A stretch of 64,000 nucleotides of DNA from Sphingomonas sp. YR710 (GTDB lineage Bacteria; Pseudomonadota; Alphaproteobacteria; Sphingomonadales; Sphingomonadaceae), in assembly GCF_900101455.1 (NCBI RefSeq), contig NZ_FMZJ01000013.1:80141-144140 (forward strand), written 5' to 3'. A model generated the notes under the pieces. The model was not told the DNA's origin. It did not search any database and worked only from the letters and a program-made list of their open reading frames with translations. Below, piece after piece: positions 56,687-64,000 of this stretch. The first letter of the stretch is position 1. Each line of letters starts with the position of its first letter. The position numbers and the translations under genes were made by a program.

Positions 56687-56727
56687 TTTGTAACAGGTGC
56701 GAGTTTCACGCCCGTTAAGACAAGGGT

Positions 56728-57942
56728 TTAGGCGGCGAGCCGCATCTCCATTCGGTCCCAGATTTCGACGAGCGCTTGCGTCAGTTCGCGCATCATCGCC
56801 TCGCTGTGCGTCGGCCCCGGCGTGAAGCGGAGACGTTCGGTGCCGCGCGGAACGGTGGGATAGTTGATCGGCTGCACGTAAACGCCATATTCGGCGAGCA
56901 GGATATCGCTGACCTTCTTGGCCTTGACCGGATCACCGACCATCAGCGGAACGATATGGGTGACGGTATCCATCACCGGCAGTCCCGCCTCGGCGAACAT
57001 CCGCTTCAAGGTTGCGGCCGCGGCCTGCTGACCGTCGCGCTCTGCCGAGGATTGTTTGAGGTGGCGCACGCTGGCGAGCGCACCGGCAACCAGCACCGGC
57101 GAAAGTGACGTCGTAAAGATAAACCCGGGCGCATAAGAGCGGATCACATCAATGATCATGGTGTCGGCTGCAATATAGCCACCCATCACGCCGAACGCTT
57201 TGCCCAGAGTGCCCTCGATGATTGTCAGCCGCTTGGCTGCATCGTCGCGATCGGAAATACCGCCGCCGCGCGGGCCGTACATGCCGACTGCGTGAACCTC
57301 ATCGAGATAGGTCAGCGCATTATACTTGTCGGCGAGATCACAGATCGCGTGGATCGGGGCGACGTCGCCGTCCATCGAATAGACACTCTCGAATGCAATC
57401 AGCTTGGGGCATTCGGGATCTTCGGCAGCGAGCAACTCCTCGAGGTGGGCCAAGTCGTTGTGGCGGAACACGCGCTTTTCGCAGCCTGAATTGCGAATAC
57501 CAGCGATCATCGAAGCGTGATTGAGTTCGTCCGAAAATACGATGCAGCCCGGCAGCACCTTGGCGAGCGTCGACAAGGTCGCTTCGTTCGAAACATAGCC
57601 CGAGGTGAACAGTAGCGCTCCCTCTTTGCCGTGGAGGTCGGCCAGCTCATATTCGAGATCGACGTGATAGTGCGTGTTGCCGCCGATGTTGCGGGTGCCA
57701 CCCGAACCCGCGCCGACATTGTGCAGCGCCTCTTCCATAGCCTCGATCACCTTGGGGTGCTGGCCCATGGCGAGATAGTCGTTCGAACACCATACCGTGA
57801 CGGGCTTCGGACCGTTGTGGCCGGCAAAGCAGCGCGCGTTCGGGAACATGCCCTTGTTGCGCAGGATGTCGATAAACACGCGGTAGCGGCCTTCGGCATG
57901 CAGCCGGTCGATCGCCTGGGTAAAAACGCGCTGGTAATCCAA
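56728..57942 (-). CDS. hemA: 5-aminolevulinate synthase
   Basis: The product has 404 residues, normal for alphaproteobacterial ALAS. It condenses glycine and succinyl-CoA with PLP to start haem synthesis (C4 pathway). The PLP lysine is K248 ([14 protein letters not shown]). [37 protein letters not shown] and [18 protein letters not shown] are classic family blocks. It is transcribed alone. The 535-bp upstream gap is available for regulation. Confidence 0.96.
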   Translation of the reverse strand: MDYQRVFTQAIDRLHAEGRYRVFIDILRNKGMFPNARCFAGHNGPKPVTVWCSNDYLAMGQHPKVIEAMEEALHNVGAGSGGTRNIGGNTHYHVDLEYELADLHGKEGALLFTSGYVSNEATLSTLAKVLPGCIVFSDELNHASMIAGIRNSGCEKRVFRHNDLAHLEELLAAEDPECPKLIAFESVYSMDGDVAPIHAICDLADKYNALTYLDEVHAVGMYGPRGGGISDRDDAAKRLTIIEGTLGKAFGVMGGYIAADTMIIDVIRSYAPGFIFTTSLSPVLVAGALASVRHLKQSSAERDGQQAAAATLKRMFAEAGLPVMDTVTHIVPLMVGDPVKAKKVSDILLAEYGVYVQPINYPTVPRGTERLRFTPGPTHSEAMMRELTQALVEIWDRMEMRLAA

Positions 57943-58477
57943 GAGCCCTGCTCCCCGTCTGGCCTTCCCAAGGCCTGAATCGACCGGTCTTTTACGGCCA
58001 AGGCCGACAGAAAGCCAGTGCGAAGAATGTCGAACGGATTTCGTCCTAAATCTTTGATCGGGGACGTTGAATAGGTGCTTTCCCGTAAATCCGCTGCAGG
58101 CTTTGCCACTCGTTATGTGACGGTCGTGCCCGTACGACGTACAGCCTGCGACATGACGGCGGCGGCAGAGGAATGGCGCGAAGGTCGCGCGTCTGATCGG
58201 CGCGATTTAGTTGGGCGGCCCCCCCCCGTCTTAAGTTGTTCGATGATAAGCAGCGCGGAGCGTTTACGCCCATTCGGCGATCGTGTGTCGAAAACTCAGA
58301 AAGATGAGCAACAGCGCCGGCAGGATCAGGACGATCTGGTATCGCAGCACGACTCGAAGTCCGACCGCGCCCCGGCCGATTTCAGAAGTGCCTCCAGCGG
58401 CGCCACGCTGGCGGGCTGGGCGTTGCCAGACGTTTCAGACGCAACATCGATGAAATCATCGGCGCCCTGATCCGCGG
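57943..58477 (-). other. 535-bp gap between hemA and murI
   Basis: Only short, overlapping open frames are present. A run of nine C (58219-58227) stands out. The minus strand has a short acidic open frame around 58330-58470, without a start, and a hydrophobic one at 58264-58350. The gap probably holds the hemA promoter and perhaps a degraded gene. Confidence 0.4.
58264..58350 (-). CDS. Candidate 28-residue hydrophobic microprotein or gene remnant
   Basis: From a GTG the frame reads LRYQIVLILPALLLIFLSFR and ends HTIAEWA with a TAA. This is a clear membrane helix with basic residues at its start. There is no good ribosome site. An overlapping acidic frame upstream would join it only through a frameshift, so it may be a broken gene. 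Confidence 0.3.
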   Translation of the reverse strand: MLRYQIVLILPALLLIFLSFRHTIAEWA

Positions 58478-59272
58478 CTACATGATCGAGATGGCTGTGA
58501 GCCCGCGCTGGCTGAGTTCGTCCTGCAAAGGCTTGCTCATGTCGACCGGCGCGGTGAAGATGGCCCGCCCGACCGGGTGTGCGGGCCAGCCCTGCCCCTC
58601 CGTCAGATAGGCGATGCGCCGCGCTATGCCAGGGCCGCCATCGACGAACCGGAGTGCCCGTGGCGCGGCATTGCCGAGTTCCTCCGCTACCAGGGGGAAG
58701 TGGGTGCAGGCGAGCACGACCGTGTCGATCCGATCGCCATCCGGCTGGTCGAGCAATCCGCTCAATACCGCAGCATAGGCCTCGGGATCAGCAGGCGCGC
58801 CGCGCAGCTTGGCTTCGGCCAGTTCCACCAGTCGCGCCGACCCGTGGCGTAGCACTGTGCAATCAGCAGCGAAACGCTGCGACAGGTCATCGACGTAAGG
58901 TTGACGAACGGTGGCGTCGGTGCCGAGCACACCGATGACGCGGGTTTCGGACTGTTCGGCGGCAGGCTTGATGGCGGGAACCGTGCCGACCACCGGTACG
59001 TCGAGCGCGCCTCTCACCGCCGCGAGCGCGATCGTCGACGCGGTGTTGCAGGCAATCACCACAAGGCGTGGCCGGCACCGTTCGACCAAGCGGCCGAGCA
59101 AGGCCGGAACCCGCGCCGCGATTTCCGGCTCGCTCCGGGTTCCATAAGGGAAACCGCCATTATCTGCGACATAGACGAAGGATGCCTGTGGCAGCAGTGC
59201 GCGCGTCGGCGCGAGCACGGATAGACCGCCGACTCCGGAATCGAACATCAGGATCGGGCGATCATCGGCCAT
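58478..59272 (-). CDS. murI: Glutamate racemase
   Basis: The product has 264 residues from the ATG at 59272 (MADDRPILMFDSGVGGLSVL). It makes D-glutamate for peptidoglycan. The catalytic cysteines are C75 (VVIACNTAST) and C189 (VVLACTHFPLV), and D11 opens the FDSGVGG block. The frame stays open upstream, but those 58 residues do not fit the family. It is divergent from plsY across 164 bp. Confidence 0.94.
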   Translation of the reverse strand: MADDRPILMFDSGVGGLSVLAPTRALLPQASFVYVADNGGFPYGTRSEPEIAARVPALLGRLVERCRPRLVVIACNTASTIALAAVRGALDVPVVGTVPAIKPAAEQSETRVIGVLGTDATVRQPYVDDLSQRFAADCTVLRHGSARLVELAEAKLRGAPADPEAYAAVLSGLLDQPDGDRIDTVVLACTHFPLVAEELGNAAPRALRFVDGGPGIARRIAYLTEGQGWPAHPVGRAIFTAPVDMSKPLQDELSQRGLTAISIM

Positions 59273-59436
59273 CGGCAGCCATGTAGACTGCCCGGGTGCG
59301 ATTGAAAATGGGCTGTCGCAAAACGGGCCATCGTCGGGGCATCGTATCGCCCGCGAAACCTTCTGTGCAGTTGTGCGTGTTGCGCGTCCGGAATGTTCGA
59401 CTATGCTGAGCGCATATTCAGGGGAGCCGCCTCGCA

Positions 59437-60033
59437 ATGCTATCATTTGCGACAGCCATGGTGCTGTTGGGCGCCTATCTGATCGGCTCGATTCCGTTCG
59501 GCGTCATTCTTACGCGGCTTGGCGGAGCGGGCGATCTGCGGACGATCGGATCGGGCAATATCGGTGCGACCAATGTGCTACGCACCGGCCGCAAGGGACT
59601 GGCGGCTGCCACGTTACTGCTGGACGGCGCCAAGGGCGCCGTTGCGGTAGTGGCCGCCGCGCAATTCGCGCCCGAGCTTCAGCCGATGGCGGCGGCGGCG
59701 GCTTTTCTGGGGCATCTGTTTCCGGTATGGCTCGGTTTCCGCGGAGGCAAAGGTGTCGCGACCATGCTTGGCACGGCCTTGGCGCTTTATTGGCCAGCGG
59801 GTATTGCTTTCGCCGTGGTGTGGATCGCGATGCTGGCAATCACACGCCGTTCATCGCTGGGCGGAATCTCTGCGGCGGCAAGCGCGCCTGTTGCGGCGGC
59901 GGCGGGCGGGCAACCCGACCTGGTCCTGTTGTTCCTGGCAATGGCGATACTTCTCATCTGGAAGCATCGTAGCAATATCGTGAGATTGCTCGACGGAACC
60001 GAGCCCCGGGTGGGCGGCGGCAAGGCCGGCTGA
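59437..60033 (+). CDS. plsY: Glycerol-3-phosphate acyltransferase
   Basis: The product has 198 residues. It acylates glycerol 3-phosphate from acyl-phosphate at the inner membrane, the first step of phospholipid synthesis. The family motifs are GSIPFGVIL, GSGNIGATNVLRTGRKG and FRGGKGVAT, with about five membrane helices. It starts with a GGGGAG-type site upstream. It lies 3 bp before dprA, so they are cotranscribed. Confidence 0.95.
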   Translation: MLSFATAMVLLGAYLIGSIPFGVILTRLGGAGDLRTIGSGNIGATNVLRTGRKGLAAATLLLDGAKGAVAVVAAAQFAPELQPMAAAAAFLGHLFPVWLGFRGGKGVATMLGTALALYWPAGIAFAVVWIAMLAITRRSSLGGISAAASAPVAAAAGGQPDLVLLFLAMAILLIWKHRSNIVRLLDGTEPRVGGGKAG

Positions 60034-60036
60034 CGG

Positions 60037-61134
60037 ATGGCCGATCGCATCGGTCGCGATGATGGCATTGCTCGGCTGCGCTTGATCCGCACGCCGGGGA
60101 TCGGCCCGATCACCAGCCACCAGTTGATCGCGCGGTTCGGTTCGCCCGAAGCGGCGCTGGATGCGATTCCCGATCTCGCTCGCCGAGGCGGTGGCAAGGT
60201 CCCGCAGATTGCAAGCCTGACCGCGATCGAGGCCGAGCTCGATGCGGTGAAGCGTCTCAGCGCGCGCTATCTGTTCCGCGGTATCGGCGATTATCCTGCG
60301 TTGCTGAACGAGGTCGAAAATGCTCCGGCCGCCCTGATCGTCAAAGGCGATGTCTCGCTGCTGGTGCGTCCTGCGGTTGCCGTCGTCGGCGCGCGTAACG
60401 CATCGGCGGCGGCCGTCCGCTTCGCCCGGATGCTGTGCCATGATCTGGGAGATGAAGGGCATATCGTCGTATCGGGCCTCGCGCGCGGCATCGACACCGC
60501 TGCGCATCAGGGATCGATCGCCAGCGGTACGATAGCGGTGATCGCCGGTGGCATCGATGTCCACTATCCGCCGGAAAATGAAGCGTTGCAGCAGGAGATT
60601 GCAGAGCGCGGCCTGCTGATCGCCGAGCAGCCGCCGGGGATAGAGCCGCGCGCGCGCCATTTCCCTTATCGCAATCGGATCATCGCGGGGCTGTCGCTGG
60701 GCACGGTGGTTGTTGAGGCGGCACCCAAGTCCGGCTCGCTGATCACGGCAAGACTGGCGGGCGAATATGGCCGTGACGTGATGGCGGTCCCAGGATCTCC
60801 GCTCGACCCGCGGGCCCAGGGCTGCAACCTGCTGATCCGTGAGGGCGCGACGCTCGTGCAGACGGCGGCCGACATCATCGAGGCGATCGGCCCCTTTCGC
60901 GCCGGTGTGGCATCCGAACGCGCGCCGAATCCCGGGCCTCCACCAATATTCGAAGATGCGGATGATATCGCGCGGCGTGCGATCGCCGATCTGTTGGGGC
61001 CGGTGCCGGTGTCGATCGACGAACTGATCCGGCAGAGCGGGCTGGAGCCGGCGATCGTGGCAACCGTGCTGCTGGAACTCGAACTCGCCGCACGTCTGGA
61101 GCGTCACGCCGGGGGGCGGGTCAGTGTATGTTAA
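60037..61134 (+). CDS. dprA: DNA processing protein DprA
   Basis: The product has 365 residues. It loads RecA on incoming single-stranded DNA during natural transformation. The Rossmann-like DprA domain has VVGARNASAAAVRFARML, VVSGLARGIDTAAHQGSI, GGIDVHYPPENEALQQEI, FPYRNRIIAGLSLGTVVVEA and VMAVPGSPLDPRAQGCNLLIREGA. A C-terminal winged-helix domain follows. An N-terminal HhH-like region (RLIRTPGIGPITSHQLI) is present. Downstream is topA, 77 bp away. Confidence 0.96.
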   Translation: MADRIGRDDGIARLRLIRTPGIGPITSHQLIARFGSPEAALDAIPDLARRGGGKVPQIASLTAIEAELDAVKRLSARYLFRGIGDYPALLNEVENAPAALIVKGDVSLLVRPAVAVVGARNASAAAVRFARMLCHDLGDEGHIVVSGLARGIDTAAHQGSIASGTIAVIAGGIDVHYPPENEALQQEIAERGLLIAEQPPGIEPRARHFPYRNRIIAGLSLGTVVVEAAPKSGSLITARLAGEYGRDVMAVPGSPLDPRAQGCNLLIREGATLVQTAADIIEAIGPFRAGVASERAPNPGPPPIFEDADDIARRAIADLLGPVPVSIDELIRQSGLEPAIVATVLLELELAARLERHAGGRVSVC

Positions 61135-61211
61135 ACAACACGCCCCTTGACGTCGCCCGCTTCATCTCGCCACCCTCGTGCGTACACACGTAAGGCAAAG
61201 TTCGGAATTCC

Positions 61212-63782
61212 ATGAAACTCGTCGTTGTCGAATCCCCCGCCAAAGCCAAGACCATCGAGAAATATCTTGGACCCGGTCACAAGGTACTCGCGTCTTACGG
61301 CCATGTCCGCGATCTTCCTGCCAAGGATGGTTCGGTCGATCCCGACAACGGCTTTGCGATGGAGTGGGAGGCCTATGCCGACAAGGCCAAGCAACTCAAA
61401 GCGATCACCGATGAGGCGAAGACTGCCGATACTCTGATCCTCGCAACCGATCCCGATCGCGAGGGAGAGGCGATTTCGTGGCACGTGCAGGAGGTGCTGC
61501 GCAAACGCCGCGCGCTGCCCAAGGATGTCCAGAGGGTCACGTTCAATGCGATCACGAAGGCCGCTGTGCTCGATGCCATGGCGAATCCGCGTGCGCTGGA
61601 CGAGGATCTGATCGACGCCTATCGCGCCCGCCGTGCACTCGATTATCTGGTGGGCTTCACGCTCTCGCCGGTATTGTGGCGCAAGCTGCCAGGGGCGAAG
61701 TCGGCGGGCCGCGTCCAGTCGGTGGCATTGCGGCTCGTGGTCGATCGTGAGCGCGAGATCGAAGCGTTCCGCGCGCAGGAATATTGGTCGATCACGGCCG
61801 ATATGGAGCAGGATGGGGTTGCGTTCATCAGCCGGCTCGTGCGCTGGCGCGGGCAGAAGATCGATCGGCTGACGATCGGGGCGGCCGGCGATGCCAATGC
61901 CGCCAAGGCCGATGTCGAGGCCGGACGCTTCTCGGTCGTCTCGGTCGAGACGAAACCTATCACCCGGAACCCGCCGCCACCCTTCACGACATCGACGATC
62001 CAGCAGGAGGCCGCGCGCAAGCTAGGCTTCTCCGCCAGCCATACGATGCGGATCGCGCAGGCGCTCTACGAAGACGGCGCGATCACCTATATGCGGACCG
62101 ATGGTGTCCAGATGGACGGCAGCGCGATCAATGCCGCGCGCGGCGCGATCGCCAACCGCTATGATGCATCCTATGTCCCTGATAAACCGCGCCAATATGT
62201 AACGAAGGCCAAGAATGCACAGGAAGCGCATGAAGCGATCCGGCCGACCGATTTCGGGCGCGATCGGGCCGGCAGCGGCGATCATGCCAAGCTCTACGAT
62301 CTCGTTTACAAGCGCGCACTAGCCAGCCAGATGGCGTCTGCCCGTCTCGAACGGACCACCGTCGAACTGGCCGACGGCACCGGCCAGCACGGGCTGCGCG
62401 CGACGGGGCAGGTCGTACTTTTTCCAGGCTATCTCGCGCTCTACGAGGAGGGCCGCGACGATGAGGGCGACGAGGAGAGCCGCCGCCTGCCGCGCATGAA
62501 GGACGGCGATGCGCCTGCGAAGAAGAAGGTCAACGCCGAGCAGCATTTCACCCAGCCACCGCCGCGTTATTCGGAGGCGAGCCTCGTCAAGAAGATGGAG
62601 GAACTGGGGATCGGTCGTCCGTCGACTTACGCCTCGACGCTTCAGACGCTCAAGGATCGCGATTATGTGACGGTCGACAAAAATCGCTTCACGCCAAACG
62701 AGAGCGGTCGGTTGGTCACGAGTTTTCTCGAGCGCTTTTTCGAGCGTTATGTGAGCTATGATTATACCGCGTTGCTCGAAGACAGCCTTGATGATGTTTC
62801 CGGTGGCCGGGCTGGCTGGCAGGCGATCCTTGAGGCCTTCTGGAAGGACTTCAAGCCCAAGACGGCCGAGGTGATGGAGCAGAAGCCTTCGGATATCACG
62901 GCAGCGCTGGACGAGTTCCTTGCACCCTATCTGTTCCCTGAAAAGGAAGACGGCACCGATCCGCGGCTCTGCCCCTCGTGCAGCGCGGGCCGGCTGTCGC
63001 TGCGTGGCGGCAAGTTCGGCGCATTCGTTGCCTGCTCGAACTATCCGGAGTGCAAATATACACGCCGCTTCGCCGACGCCGGTGGCGCCAAGGACGGGGG
63101 AGATACCGGTCCGGTGGTGCTCGGTACCGATCCCGAGACAGGTCTTGAAGTCTCGAAGCGCGCAGGGCGGTTCGGCCCCTATATCCAGCTCGGCGAGGGC
63201 AAGGATGCGAAGCGTGGATCGATTCCCAAGGATGTCGGAACCGATGTGATCGACCTCGCGATGGCGCTCAAGCTCGTCTCGCTTCCGCGCACCATCGGCC
63301 TGCATCCGGAGACCGGTCTGCCGATCACGGCGTCGATCGGTCGGTTCGGTCCTTATCTGCTGCACGACGGCAAATATGGGCGGCTGACCTCAACCGCCGA
63401 AGTCTTTGAGGTTGGCATGAATGCCGCGGTGGTCAAGCTGGCCGAGGCTGCTGCGAGCAAGGGTGGGCGCGGCGCTGCTCGCGAGCCGCTCAAGCAGTTC
63501 GGCACCAGCCCGGAGACTGGCAAGGACGTCAAATTGATGGAGGGGCGGTTCGGGCCCTACGTCACCGATGGGGTTACCAATGCGACCTTGCCCAAGACGG
63601 CCGATCCCGAGACGCTGACCCTCGAATCGGCGCTGATCCTGCTTGCCGAACGCGCGGCGAAGGGCCCGGCCAAGGGCAAGAAGAAGGCGCCGGCGAAGAA
63701 GACTGCATCGGCGAAAGCCGCGCCGAAGAAGGCCGCCGCGAAAAAGCCTGCGGTGAAGAAGGCCAAGGTGGCGGCAGAGTAG
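61212..63782 (+). CDS. topA: DNA topoisomerase I
   Basis: The product has 856 residues. The TOPRIM domain has VVESPAKAKTIEKYLG and ATDPDREGEAISWH (DxDxE at 80-84). The active-site tyrosine is Y293 (ITYMRTDG). A zinc-type C4 motif lies in the C-terminal third (LCPSCSAGRL with ACSNYPECKY). Repeated TopA C-terminal modules (GLEVSKRAGRFGPYIQLGEG) follow, then a Lys/Ala-rich tail of about 35 residues that probably binds DNA. It relaxes negative supercoils. Confidence 0.97.
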   Translation: MKLVVVESPAKAKTIEKYLGPGHKVLASYGHVRDLPAKDGSVDPDNGFAMEWEAYADKAKQLKAITDEAKTADTLILATDPDREGEAISWHVQEVLRKRRALPKDVQRVTFNAITKAAVLDAMANPRALDEDLIDAYRARRALDYLVGFTLSPVLWRKLPGAKSAGRVQSVALRLVVDREREIEAFRAQEYWSITADMEQDGVAFISRLVRWRGQKIDRLTIGAAGDANAAKADVEAGRFSVVSVETKPITRNPPPPFTTSTIQQEAARKLGFSASHTMRIAQALYEDGAITYMRTDGVQMDGSAINAARGAIANRYDASYVPDKPRQYVTKAKNAQEAHEAIRPTDFGRDRAGSGDHAKLYDLVYKRALASQMASARLERTTVELADGTGQHGLRATGQVVLFPGYLALYEEGRDDEGDEESRRLPRMKDGDAPAKKKVNAEQHFTQPPPRYSEASLVKKMEELGIGRPSTYASTLQTLKDRDYVTVDKNRFTPNESGRLVTSFLERFFERYVSYDYTALLEDSLDDVSGGRAGWQAILEAFWKDFKPKTAEVMEQKPSDITAALDEFLAPYLFPEKEDGTDPRLCPSCSAGRLSLRGGKFGAFVACSNYPECKYTRRFADAGGAKDGGDTGPVVLGTDPETGLEVSKRAGRFGPYIQLGEGKDAKRGSIPKDVGTDVIDLAMALKLVSLPRTIGLHPETGLPITASIGRFGPYLLHDGKYGRLTSTAEVFEVGMNAAVVKLAEAAASKGGRGAAREPLKQFGTSPETGKDVKLMEGRFGPYVTDGVTNATLPKTADPETLTLESALILLAERAAKGPAKGKKKAPAKKTASAKAAPKKAAAKKPAVKKAKVAAE

Positions 63783-63859
63783 GGTAATTCGTGGCGCGCG
63801 CGATGGCCGCCCGCCGCGCAAATAAAGATTAAGAGATAGAAGTAGCCCCTCAGCCAGCT

Positions 63860-63879
63860 TTCTCCCGTAAGCGGGAGAA
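63860..63879. terminator. Hairpin downstream of topA
   Basis: TTCTCCCG and CGGGAGAA form an 8-bp stem with a TAAG loop, 77 bp past the topA stop, of a CTCCCG type that is often dispersed in these genomes. No gene is supported from here to the window end. Confidence 0.45.
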
Positions 63880-64000
63880 GGCAAACCTGGGCTTTTGTTA
63901 GCGCCTAGAGTTTTTCCGCTTGTGATTGAATCGAAGGGGTTCTCTGGCGGATAGATTTGTGATTCAAGCTGGCCACTGGTGAGGAGGCCAGCATAGATGA

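Noticed and set aside
58075..58470. 131-residue plus-strand frame between hemA and murI
   Set aside because: It has no ribosome site or family features and overlaps equally plausible minus-strand frames.

Overview
The window looks like a chromosomal segment of a high-GC alphaproteobacterium of the Sphingomonadaceae (Sphingomonas or a close relative). This rests on several signs: an XrtV exosortase with a PEPxxW-type sorting signal, a short ProS, the plant/alphaproteobacterial type of glutamate-cysteine ligase, a C4-pathway 5-aminolevulinate synthase, and gene neighbourhoods such as trpE-ppiD-tpiA-secG-pyrG and proS-lolC/E-lolD-dnaE. No rRNA, tRNA, CRISPR array or intact insertion sequence was recognised. 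The assignment comes from reading protein families, not from a database search.

Region 1 (1-11.3 kb) is an exopolysaccharide (EPS) locus. It holds a glycoside-hydrolase-like protein that may be cut by the window edge, a Wzy/ligase-type polymerase, a Wzx-type flippase, two family 4-type glycosyltransferases, a 2OG-Fe(II) oxygenase, an acyltransferase-3 membrane protein and two family 2 glycosyltransferases. The sugar-phosphate transferase that would start the repeat unit (16285-17751) lies further right, inside the exosortase region, so the two blocks probably act together.

Region 2 (11.5-21.9 kb) carries two exosortase modules side by side. The first is a VPxPA-tailed secreted protein, an exosortase fused to an EpsI domain (XrtD type) and a TPR lipoprotein (PrsT-like). 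The second is a small XrtV accessory membrane protein, a free EpsI, XrtV itself and a proline-rich protein with a PEPxxW tail. An EpsD-like peptidyl-prolyl isomerase lies between them and a CAP-domain protein follows.

Region 3 (21.9-26.5 kb) has gshA, rsmE and a TauD-family dioxygenase, with two AT-richer gaps (about 700 and 560 bp), one of which holds a 20-bp operator-like near-palindrome. Region 4 (26.5-43.5 kb) is mostly housekeeping: ubiA, pmbA, a CysQ/IMPase-family phosphatase, a CoA-binding protein, an Mrp ATPase, hflK-hflC-degP, an outer membrane beta-barrel, trpE, ppiD, tpiA, secG, pyrG, and a conserved protein of unknown function with a CxCxxC motif.

Region 5 (43.7-64 kb) has a 36-residue proline-rich ORF, a chemoreceptor, proS, lolC/E-lolD, dnaE, a membrane diguanylate cyclase, a sugar MFS transporter, a DUF4136 lipoprotein, hemA, murI, plsY, dprA and topA. 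A shared tandem repeat (GTTCA, 11-bp period) lies about 70 bp upstream of both degP and the DUF4136 lipoprotein gene, which suggests a common envelope-stress regulator. REP-like hairpins occur at 34763-34790 and, as a perfect inverted pair, at 47544-47617.
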